Part shown: positions 6,510 to 12,201 of the stretch, piece by piece
Layout of the letters: every line of letters begins with the position of its first letter
Numbering within the stretch: the first letter of the stretch is position 1
Assembly (NCBI GenBank): GCA_049682815.1
Contig: JBAUII010000074.1
Span: 1-12,201, forward strand
Direction: 5' to 3'
Length of the DNA stretch: 12,201 nt
DNA from: DASWID01 sp049682815
GTDB taxonomy: Bacteria > Desulfobacterota_D > UBA1144 > Nemesobacterales > CSP1-2
Position numbers and translations under genes: made by a program
The notes under the pieces: generated by a model
Database searches by the model: none
Told to the model about the DNA's origin: nothing
Seen by the model: only the letters and a program-made list of their open reading frames with translations

Positions 6510-8054
6510 ATGAAGGATAAGATTGAAATTCTGGAGCATAAGGAAAAGGAAGCAGAACAGGGCGGAGGAAAAGCTAGAATCCAAAAGCAACACGAAATGG
6601 GGAAACTCACAGGTAGAGAGAGAGTTAATCTTCTGCTCGATAACGGTACATTTGTGGAACTAGACAAGTTTGTCGTTCATAGATGCACAGATTTCAATAT
6701 GGATAAAAACAAAATACTTGGCGATGGTGTAATAACGGGGTACGGAAAGATAGATGGCCGACAGGTATTTGTATTTGCGCAGGATTTCACCGTGTTTGGT
6801 GGCTCCCTAGGGATGGTTTATGCTAACAAGATCTCGAAGATAATGGACCTTGCCATAGAGGTCGGAGCCCCGGTAATCGGTTTAAACGACTCTGGTGGAG
6901 CGAGGATCCAGGAAGGTGTTGAGAGCCTTGCAGGCTATGCCCACATATTTTTAAGGAATGTACTCGCCTCGGGTGTTATTCCTCAAATCTCGGCCATAAT
7001 GGGACCCTGCGCAGGCGGTGCCGTATACTCTCCGGCCATGACCGATTTTATAATTATGTCAAGGGATACCAGCTATATGTTCATAACCGGACCGGACGTC
7101 ATAAGAGCCGTCACCCATGAGGAGGTAACCAGAGAGGAGCTTGGTGGCGCCATGGTTCATAATTCAACTAGCGGCGTAGCCCACTTTGCAGCACAGGACG
7201 ATAAGGACTGTATTTTACTCATCAAGGAGCTACTAAGCTTCTTACCCTCCAACAACATGGAAGATTCACCAAGAATTTCAACAGACGATCCCATTGACCG
7301 ACGCGAAATGAGCCTGAGGGCTATAGTCCCAGAAAATCCCAACAAACCCTACGATATCAAAGATGTTATCAGGCTTGTCGTAGACAATGGTTATTTCTTC
7401 GAGGTTCAGGAACATTTTGCCCAAAATATAAATATCGGATTTGCTAGACTGGATGGCAGGGTTGTGGGAATCGTAGGCAACCAGCCAAATGTGCTCGCCG
7501 GATGTCTTGATATTAATGCCTCCGTGAAGGGTGGAAGGTTCGTGAGATTCTGTGATTGTTTTAACATTCCCATTCTCACCTTTGTTGACGTGCCTGGATT
7601 TCTTCCCGGTACGGCCCAGGAATGGGGAGGTATTATCAAACACGGGGCTAAGCTTCTATATGCATATTGCGAAGCAACTGTACCAAGGGTCACCGTTATT
7701 ACGAGAAAGGCCTATGGCGGCGCGTATGACGTCATGTCCTCCAAACATGTAAGGGCCGACATAAATTTTGCTTATCCCACCGCAGAGATAGCCGTAATGG
7801 GTCCGGAGGGAGCTGTAAACATAATCGCAAGAAAGGAAATAGAACAGTCCGAGGACCCTGAAGCGGAGAGAGTGAGACTTACCGAAGAGTATAGAGAAAG
7901 GTTCGCTAATCCTTATAGAGCTGCCGACCTTGGCTTTATCGATGAGGTTATCAGACCCGAAGATACAAGACCAAGGGTGATTAGGGCGTTTGAGATGCTT
8001 GAAGCTAAAAGACAGACAAATCCACCGAAAAAACATGGAAATATTCCATTATGA
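6510..8054 (+). CDS. pccB: Acyl-CoA carboxylase carboxyltransferase subunit (propionyl-CoA carboxylase beta-like)
   Basis: Carboxyltransferase (beta) subunit of a biotin-dependent acyl-CoA carboxylase. It moves CO2 from carboxybiotin to an acyl-CoA, most likely propionyl-CoA giving methylmalonyl-CoA. Seen: 514 residues, full length for the family. The N-terminal crotonase-like half has GGSLGMVYANKI (97-108), LNDSGGARIQEG (125-136) and the oxyanion Gly pair in GPCAGGAVY (165-173). The C-terminal half has FVDVPGFLPG (358-367) and RKAYGGAYDVMSSK (399-412). D407 in GGAYD corresponds to the aspartate that distinguishes propionyl- from acetyl-preferring subunits in Streptomyces PccB (Asp422), so propionyl-CoA is inferred. 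A strong AAGGAG lies six bases before the ATG. It is the first gene of the operon, and a palindromic repeat separates it from the biotin carboxylase gene. Confidence 0.95.
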   Translation: MKDKIEILEHKEKEAEQGGGKARIQKQHEMGKLTGRERVNLLLDNGTFVELDKFVVHRCTDFNMDKNKILGDGVITGYGKIDGRQVFVFAQDFTVFGGSLGMVYANKISKIMDLAIEVGAPVIGLNDSGGARIQEGVESLAGYAHIFLRNVLASGVIPQISAIMGPCAGGAVYSPAMTDFIIMSRDTSYMFITGPDVIRAVTHEEVTREELGGAMVHNSTSGVAHFAAQDDKDCILLIKELLSFLPSNNMEDSPRISTDDPIDRREMSLRAIVPENPNKPYDIKDVIRLVVDNGYFFEVQEHFAQNINIGFARLDGRVVGIVGNQPNVLAGCLDINASVKGGRFVRFCDCFNIPILTFVDVPGFLPGTAQEWGGIIKHGAKLLYAYCEATVPRVTVITRKAYGGAYDVMSSKHVRADINFAYPTAEIAVMGPEGAVNIIARKEIEQSEDPEAERVRLTEEYRERFANPYRAADLGFIDEVIRPEDTRPRVIRAFEMLEAKRQTNPPKKHGNIPL

Positions 8055-8060
8055 TGAAAC

Positions 8061-8180
8061 TACAAATTCCAAACCACAAATTCCAAACAAATTTCAATTT
8101 TTAAATTCTAAATCCCGAGTGTTTGGTATTTGGAAATTTGAATTTGTTTGTGATTTGGTGCTTGGTCATTGGAATTTGTA
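8061..8180. repeat. AT-rich imperfect palindromic element inside the carboxylase operon
   Basis: The gap between the carboxyltransferase stop and the next gene is filled by reiterated ACAAATTCCAAA-like words on the left half and their reverse complements (TTTGGAATTTGT-like) on the right. The outermost arms TACAAATTCCAA (8061-8072) and TTGGAATTTGTA (8169-8180) are perfect complements. The inner halves (about 8073-8105 and 8130-8168) pair imperfectly, for example ACAAATTCCAAACAAATTT with the complement of AATTTGTTTGTGATTTGG. As RNA it would fold into one long hairpin. It looks like a non-autonomous dispersed (MITE-like) intergenic repeat. The GGAG ribosome site of the next gene (8187-8190) begins 7 nt after the right arm. 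Confidence 0.8.
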
Positions 8181-8196
8181 TTTTGTGGAGAAATAG

Positions 8197-9693
8197 ATGT
8201 TTCAAAAGATCCTAATTGCCAATAGAGGGGAAATCGCAGTACGTATTATACGGGCTTGCAATGAGCTTGGAGTAAAAACGGTCGCAATCTATTCCGACGC
8301 AGATAGAACCTCACTCCATGTCGCACTAGCAGATGAAGCTTATCACATAGGTCCTTCAGCACCCAGTGCGAGCTACCTGGATAAGGAAAAAATAATAAAA
8401 ATCGCAAAAACTTCAAAGGCCGAAGCCATTCATCCAGGATTCGGGTTTCTGGCCGAAAATGAGACCTTTGCAGACATGTGTGAAAAAGAAGGGATTGTAT
8501 TTATTGGCCCCTCATCAAAATCTATCCGACTGATGGGAGATAAAGTAACTGCTAGAAAAATTGCCCAGGAGACGGGTGTACCGCTGGTACCAGGATCTGA
8601 GGGTGCTGTGAGTGATGTGGAAGGGGGAGTAATAGCCAAGAAAATTGGTTACCCAATTATGATAAAAGCCTCGGCCGGTGGCGGTGGAAAGGGAATGAGG
8701 CTTGTTTTGAAGGAAGATGATTTCAAAAGCTCATTACGCATGGCCAGAAGCGAGGCCCGTTCATCGTTCGGCGATGATTCAGTCTACATTGAAAAATTTG
8801 TCGAGCAACCGCGCCACGTTGAGATTCAGGTTATAGGTGACTTGCATGGAAACATACTACATTTGTTCGAGCGAGAATGTTCTATCCAAAGAAGACATCA
8901 AAAGGTGATCGAAGAAAGTCCCTCTCCGGCAATTAATGCTAAGACCAGAAACAAGATGGGGGAAGTAGCAATTAAAATCTCAGAGGCAGTTTCTTACCAC
9001 GGAGCTGGAACTGTCGAATTTATAGTGGATCAGAAGGGAAATTTCTATTTCCTAGAGATGAATACGAGAATACAGGTTGAACATCCAGTTACCGAAATGG
9101 TTACTGGATTCGACATCGTTAAATGGATGATAAGAATAGCCAACGGAGAGAAGCTGCCTTTCAAACAAAAGAACATCACAATGAAAGGGCATGCGATTGA
9201 GTGTAGAGTTTATGCCGAAGATCCAGGGATGAACTTCATACCTTCGCCCGGCACAATAGTCTATGTGAGGGCTCCAAGTGGTCCCGGTATTAGAAATGAC
9301 TCATCGATTTACAGTGGTTCTGAAATTACCCCATTTTACGATCCCATGATTTCGAAGCTCATAGTCTGGGGCGAATCAAGAGAAGTCGCCATTAGCAAAA
9401 TGATCGCTGCGCTAAAGGAATTTGTGGTTCTGGGCGTCAAGACAAACATTGGTTTTTTATTACGAGTGATGGCTAATAACGATTTTAAGAAGGGCGCCAT
9501 TGACACCGGTTTTATTGAGAGGCATTCAGATACCCTTAAACCTACTTCACTTGATATAGAACCAGTTCTTGTCGCTGCCGCGATAGCCATGAGAGATGCT
9601 AGTCATGATATTGTAAAAACAAAATATCGGCCTGCTTCAAACTGGAAACTTTTCTCTAGAAAACTCAGTGTAACCCGGAATAATATGTTATGA
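8197..9693 (+). CDS. accC: Biotin carboxylase subunit of acyl-CoA carboxylase
   Basis: ATP-grasp enzyme that carboxylates the biotin of the carrier protein using bicarbonate and ATP, the first half-reaction of acyl-CoA carboxylation. Seen: 498 residues. The N-domain has ILIANRGEIAVRI (5-17) and HPGFGFLAEN (79-88). The ATP-binding loop IKASAGGGGKGMR is at 156-168, with K116 in MGDKVTAR. ERECSIQRRHQKVIEE (226-241) and EMNTRIQVEHPVTE (287-300, catalytic-type R291) complete the active site. Residues beyond about 450 form a tail resembling the start of the BT domain of PccA proteins (NWKLFSRK), so this looks like the front part of an alpha subunit whose biotin-carrying end is a separate gene. Start: ATG at 8197 with GGAG six bases before it. 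Its TGA overlaps the carrier start as ATGA. Confidence 0.95.
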   Translation: MFQKILIANRGEIAVRIIRACNELGVKTVAIYSDADRTSLHVALADEAYHIGPSAPSASYLDKEKIIKIAKTSKAEAIHPGFGFLAENETFADMCEKEGIVFIGPSSKSIRLMGDKVTARKIAQETGVPLVPGSEGAVSDVEGGVIAKKIGYPIMIKASAGGGGKGMRLVLKEDDFKSSLRMARSEARSSFGDDSVYIEKFVEQPRHVEIQVIGDLHGNILHLFERECSIQRRHQKVIEESPSPAINAKTRNKMGEVAIKISEAVSYHGAGTVEFIVDQKGNFYFLEMNTRIQVEHPVTEMVTGFDIVKWMIRIANGEKLPFKQKNITMKGHAIECRVYAEDPGMNFIPSPGTIVYVRAPSGPGIRNDSSIYSGSEITPFYDPMISKLIVWGESREVAISKMIAALKEFVVLGVKTNIGFLLRVMANNDFKKGAIDTGFIERHSDTLKPTSLDIEPVLVAAAIAMRDASHDIVKTKYRPASNWKLFSRKLSVTRNNML

Positions 9694-10184
9694 ACTACAA
9701 CTTCAGATATAACGATCAAATCTACAGGATCAGCTTAGAGGACGAAGAGAAAGAAACCCATTTTGAGTTCAATGGGAAGAAGGTCCCCGTACAGTATCAA
9801 AAGATTGATAACCATATCTATTCAATCATTTCAGAGGGAAAATCCCTTTGCGTAGGAGTACTTAAAAATGGGAAAAAGGTTCAAGTTTTTTTTGAAGGCG
9901 ATCTCATTGAACTAGAGGCTATATCTGAAAGACAAAAGTCCATTACTGCTGTTGCTGACTCAGGAGCTCAGGTGATAATTTCACCCATGCCGAGCCGCGT
10001 AGTTAAGGTACTTAAAAAGGTGGGGGACGGTGTTCAGGCCGGTGAGGGTGTAATAGTTGTAGAGGCCATGAAAATGGAAAGCGAGCTTAAGTCAAACATC
10101 GATGGTAAAGTTACGGAGATTAAGGTCGAGGAAGGTGACGCGGTAGAAAGTGGGACTGCCCTGGTAACTCTATCTTCAGAGTAG
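9690..10184 (+). CDS. Biotin carboxyl carrier protein of acyl-CoA carboxylase
   Basis: Carrier subunit whose biotinylated lysine shuttles the carboxyl group between the biotin carboxylase and the carboxyltransferase. Seen: 164 residues. Residues 93-163 form a biotinyl domain with the motif VVEAMKMESEL and target lysine K128. ISPMPSRVVKVLKKVGDGV (97-115) and a mirrored second half (KVTEIKVEEGDAV) give the flattened beta-barrel. Residues 1-85 are beta-rich and resemble the BT (carboxyltransferase-docking) barrel of PccA-type alpha subunits. The ATG overlaps the preceding stop as ATGA, indicating translational coupling and roughly equal synthesis. It is the last gene of the operon. An oxaloacetate decarboxylase-type or pyruvate-type carrier is less likely, because the partners are an ATP-dependent carboxylase and a PccB-like subunit. 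Confidence 0.93.
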   Translation: MNYNFRYNDQIYRISLEDEEKETHFEFNGKKVPVQYQKIDNHIYSIISEGKSLCVGVLKNGKKVQVFFEGDLIELEAISERQKSITAVADSGAQVIISPMPSRVVKVLKKVGDGVQAGEGVIVVEAMKMESELKSNIDGKVTEIKVEEGDAVESGTALVTLSSE

Positions 10185-10501
10185 TTGACGTCTTGAATTT
10201 AAAGCAAACCCAATATCGGTTAACTTTCACCACATATTTTTCACTGGAGCTGTGTTTCCTTTCGATTCATTAACATAAAGTAGGTTTTCAAATAGAAGAT
10301 TCTCATTATTCTACAAATAGGCGAGACGTTTAAAAATTGTATTCATATTTTTAATTAAGCAATTATTAAACGCAACCCATTAATATCATTAAACAACTTT
10401 TCATCAAGATTGTTAGACTACCTGAATTAAACTTTTTTAATAAAGACCTTTAAATCCACCTGATAGTGATTATCTTAGGACTTGTAGGGGTAATATAAAT
10501 C
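10185..10501. other. AT-rich 317-nt intergenic region
   Basis: No plausible gene. The sequence is strikingly AT-rich towards its right end and contains three copies of ATTAAAC (10365-10371, 10388-10394, 10426-10432). I see no clear terminator after the carrier gene and no convincing promoter pair, though the region must carry the leader of the small gene at 10502. An AGGGG at 10486-10490 may be that gene's ribosome site. Confidence 0.6.
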
Positions 10502-10735
10502 ATGAATAAAGAAACCATTGATTATACAGTCACTCAAACTTCTGACGGTTTTTTGGTAGAGTTTCACGACTCAATAAAAGCGCCCATAAATATAACAGAT
10601 AAAGATTTTCAGGCGTTTGCCATGAAAATAAATGAAGGATTTTTCAATGCAAAGGAAATAACCTTCACAGAGAAGGAAGAAATTCTTTTTAATCTATGGC
10701 AATTGCTCCTTATACCTGAACATACAAAACATTGA
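10502..10735 (+). CDS. Small hypothetical protein, 77 residues
   Basis: I do not recognise a family. Seen: 77 residues, slightly acidic, no signal peptide and no membrane segment, so probably cytoplasmic. The first third (TIDYTVTQTSDGFLVEF) looks like a beta hairpin. The remainder (KDFQAFAMKINEGFF, then TEKEEILFNLWQLLLI) looks like two amphipathic helices. The ATG at 10502 is preceded by AGGGG with a long spacing of 11 nt. Support for a real gene: it is complete, codon use looks normal, it overlaps nothing, and a strong hairpin begins 7 nt after its stop. It appears to be transcribed alone from the AT-rich region upstream. No function can be assigned. Confidence 0.6.
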   Translation: MNKETIDYTVTQTSDGFLVEFHDSIKAPINITDKDFQAFAMKINEGFFNAKEITFTEKEEILFNLWQLLLIPEHTKH

Positions 10736-10742
10736 TCTGGAT

Positions 10743-10771
10743 GCTTACCCCTGAATCTTTCAGGGGCAAGC
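10743..10771. terminator. Strong hairpin between convergent genes
   Basis: GCTT-A-CCCCTGAA (10743-10755), loop TCT, then TTCAGGGG-C-AAGC (10759-10771): an eight-pair inner and a four-pair outer stem with one mismatch, extended by one further T-A pair. It lies 7 nt after the stop of the 77-residue gene and 34 nt from the end of the minus-strand Spy-like remnant. It could serve both strands as a terminator, but neither side has the usual T-run, so it may instead protect transcript ends. Confidence 0.6.
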
Positions 10772-10805
10772 ACTTAGTCGTGTTCAAATTTCATAGAAAT
10801 AGACT

Positions 10806-11110
10806 TTATCTGTAACGGAAGTGTTGATGATGTCCATCCAAGTCGTTATTGGTCCGAATTTCATCTGCAAGTTTCCTTCGTTGCTCCATGCTTAAACTAT
10901 CATCGAAATCCGCAAATCCGGCTATGATGTTCGGAGCCAAATAATCCACCTGTTTTTGCTTTTCTTCTACAATTTCCAGGATCCGATCCTGATTCAATTC
11001 ATTGGAACCAAGCATTTTGATTATCTCATGTTTTATCTGCCCCCTATCCTTTTTCATCTCCGCTCTAAATTTTTCAGTCCCTCATTTATCGACAATAGCT
11101 TGGACATTAT
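10806..11110 (-). pseudogene. Spy/CpxP-like periplasmic protein remnant (frameshifted, no signal peptide)
   Basis: Resembles Spy/CpxP-family periplasmic chaperone or metal-sensing proteins (LTxxQ family). Seen: an intact minus-strand stretch from ATG 11057 to 10806 gives 83 residues, helical and charged, with the LTxxQ-like motif LSMEQRRKLADEI near residues 55-67 and a His-rich end (DGHHQHFR). The similarity does not begin at this ATG. The upstream codons of the same frame read GTEKFRAE after a TGA, and a different frame continues with IMSKLLSINEG. A single missing base near 11073 would join them into a first LTxxQ-like segment. No signal peptide can be found; the similarity ends at about 11110, where the lipid kinase remnant begins on the other strand. 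I infer a decayed gene that lost its 5' end. The family call is by motif and composition only. Confidence 0.6.
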
Positions 11111-11113
11111 ACT

Positions 11114-11521
11114 TTGGCTGGCTTTCATGAATTCTTTAAACAAACTCCGAGACCAGCCACATTCAAGCTTGATGATAGAATCGTAAAGGACAGGTTCAGT
11201 CTCTTTTTTGCTTTCAATATAGAAGCCGGTGGGAGGGAGGCGATAGTGGCTCGTGATGCCACGGTCGATGATGGACTTTGGGATGTGGTGTTTTGTAGAG
11301 AGCTCAACAAACCCCATCTATTAGAAGTAATGACCCTTATGCAAAAGGGTGACGGAAGCTTCCTTGATTGAAAACACGTTGAGTATTATCAGGTAAGAAT
11401 TTTTGAATTAGAACCAGATGATCCCGAGCCAATAAATGTTGACGGAGAGTGGACTTAAAAGAGTCCGGTGAAGCTGAATGTGAGAGAAGGTGTATTACAG
11501 GTATTTGCTGATAAATCATGA
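11114..11521 (+). pseudogene. YegS/DagK-type lipid kinase, C-terminal remnant with two in-frame stops
   Basis: Remnant of a diacylglycerol/lipid kinase of the YegS/BmrU type. Seen in one plus-strand frame (135 codons from 11114): LAGFHEFFKQTPRP, then LFFAFNIEAGGRE, then ATVDDGLWDVVF (codons 50-60), which matches the family's Gly-rich and DDGLLDV motifs. After a TGA at 11369-11371 the same frame continues with KHVEYYQVRIFEL and INVDGEWT, the conserved NxDGE motif. After a TAA at 11456-11458 it ends with SPVKLNVREGVLQVFA and a TGA at 11519-11521. So the C-terminal domain is recognisable throughout but is broken twice. The whole N-terminal nucleotide-binding half (with its GGDGT motif) is absent from the window. 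A different stop codon is used each time, so codon reassignment does not explain it. Confidence 0.75.
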
Positions 11522-11599
11522 GATGAAAGCTTAAGGGTAGCGGACTTATATAGTTACTTGGAAGTGCCATAGGAATATATCACGCAACGTGCGTTGAGA

Positions 11600-12124
11600 T
11601 CACTTTGTACGAGAAAGCTTGAATGTTGCATTTTCCTTCGCCTTCCCATACTCGTATAAAGTCCAGCTCTCAACTATGTTGTTATCATCGACAAACGATA
11701 TCGTCATCGCATGCATATGGGGCTCCGTATCCGCTTTGATGTCACTATTACTGATCAGGTCAAAGGTCATATTCTTATCATCAGCCTGTTTCAAAGCCAT
11801 CTGGGGACGATTGCCAAGCATGCAGTAATGAGTCATTTCCAAACTTCGATCCCTGTCATAATACACAGAGACCATATCATGTGGAGTTCCGGGAAAAAGG
11901 GTTTCAACGATGGCACTACCGCCCGATGTCAACCTGTATTCGACGGTAACCTTTTGATCTCCCTTTCCTTCGCCCATAGAGGTTGTGCCTTCCCAAACGC
12001 CTACTATTTGTTTAAGCCGCTCGAAATCCTTGGAGTCCCTGTAATCGCCTTCATGCTGTTCGCCTGAAATCGCAACGGAATATGAACATGTAAGAATTAA
12101 TAAGGAGCTTGTCTAGAACAGCAT
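11600..12124 (-). pseudogene. Secreted beta-rich protein (DUF1579-like), amber stop at codon 4
   Basis: Secreted protein of a family widely annotated as hypothetical, possibly related to DUF1579/lipocalin-like beta-barrels; function unknown. Seen: the minus-strand frame is open from 12112 to 11600 (170 residues). It contains QIVGVWEGTTSMG, VEYRLTSGGSAIVETLFPG, MTHYCMLGN and a MHAMTISFVDD segment near the C-terminus. Its first residues (SSLLILTCSYSVAIS-GEQ) look like a signal peptide. The only upstream start in frame is ATG at 12124, giving M-L-F-TAG-T-S-S, so an amber stop at 12115-12113 breaks the signal peptide; AAG to TAG would explain it. The next usable start is ATG 11977, giving 125 residues without export signal. 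A sequencing error is possible. Otherwise the gene is inactive or truncated. The 3' end stands alone, with a short ACGCA/TGCGT dyad after it. Confidence 0.62.
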
Positions 12125-12150
12125 AATAAAATAAGCTGAATCTATGTCAA
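12123..12150 (-). promoter_or_regulatory. Candidate sigma70 promoter at the right edge
   Basis: On the minus strand a perfect TTGACA (12150-12145) and TATTAT (12128-12123) are separated by 16 nt. The match is strong, but the -10 overlaps the ATG at 12124 of the interrupted secreted-protein gene. A transcript would start near 12116, inside its first codons. Either the original start was elsewhere, or the match is fortuitous. Confidence 0.4.
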
Positions 12151-12201
12151 GCAAGTGGATAAAGAAGAGCAAACTAAGCAACAGAACGATAGGAAGATTA
12201 A

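Noticed and set aside
7278..8036. Several minus-strand open frames inside the carboxyltransferase gene
   Set aside because: All are antisense to strongly conserved coding sequence and lack family features.
7990..8196. A 68-codon plus-strand open frame spanning the repeat before the biotin carboxylase gene
   Set aside because: It begins inside the carboxyltransferase gene and its sequence is just the translated palindromic repeat.
11054..11317. An intact 87-codon minus-strand gene
   Set aside because: Most of it is the antisense of the lipid kinase remnant; only its last residues look like part of the frameshifted Spy-like gene.

Overview
This window looks like chromosomal DNA of a Gram-negative, outer-membrane-bearing bacterium of moderately low GC. 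The MlaE-type lipid transporter permease, the lipoprotein and the signal-peptide-bearing protein imply a diderm envelope. The split propionyl-CoA carboxylase genes and dispersed palindromic intergenic repeats are reminiscent of Desulfobacterota/Deltaproteobacteria-like lineages, but that placement is inference and of low confidence. I see no phage, CRISPR, transposase or defence genes.

Left part (1-2743, minus strand): a tightly packed unit transcribed right to left. It encodes a DUF47/PhoU-like accessory protein, a PiT-type phosphate permease (overlapping by 8 nt), a small lipoprotein of unknown function, and an MlaE-family permease that runs off the left edge. It couples low-affinity phosphate uptake with an envelope lipid transport cluster that probably continues to the left.

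Middle part (2883-6104): housekeeping genes. A glutaredoxin and glutamyl-tRNA synthetase (gltX) lie on the plus strand. A YfcE-like metallophosphoesterase lies on the minus strand and converges on gltX with one base between the two stop codons. Dephospho-CoA kinase (coaE) follows on the plus strand.

Carboxylase part (6105-10184): a 405-nt intergenic stretch holds a GATGCA-heptad/inverted-repeat element, a small stem-loop and a plausible extended -10 promoter. It precedes an acyl-CoA carboxylase operon: carboxyltransferase (PccB-like), a biotin carboxylase subunit, and a separate biotin carrier protein joined to the carboxylase by an ATGA overlap. Together these would carboxylate a short acyl-CoA, most likely propionyl-CoA to methylmalonyl-CoA. 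A second, AT-rich palindromic repeat of about 120 bp fills the gap between the carboxyltransferase and biotin carboxylase genes.

Right part (10185-12201): an AT-rich spacer, an orphan 77-residue protein followed by a strong hairpin, and then a run of three decayed or interrupted genes. These are a Spy/CpxP-like periplasmic protein (minus, frameshifted), the C-terminal part of a YegS/DagK-type lipid kinase (plus, two in-frame stops), and a secreted beta-rich protein (minus, amber stop at codon 4). This right end looks like a small gene graveyard. I did not find a convincing new biological system; the most unusual items are the two palindromic repeats around the carboxyltransferase gene and the abutting gene remnants at the right.
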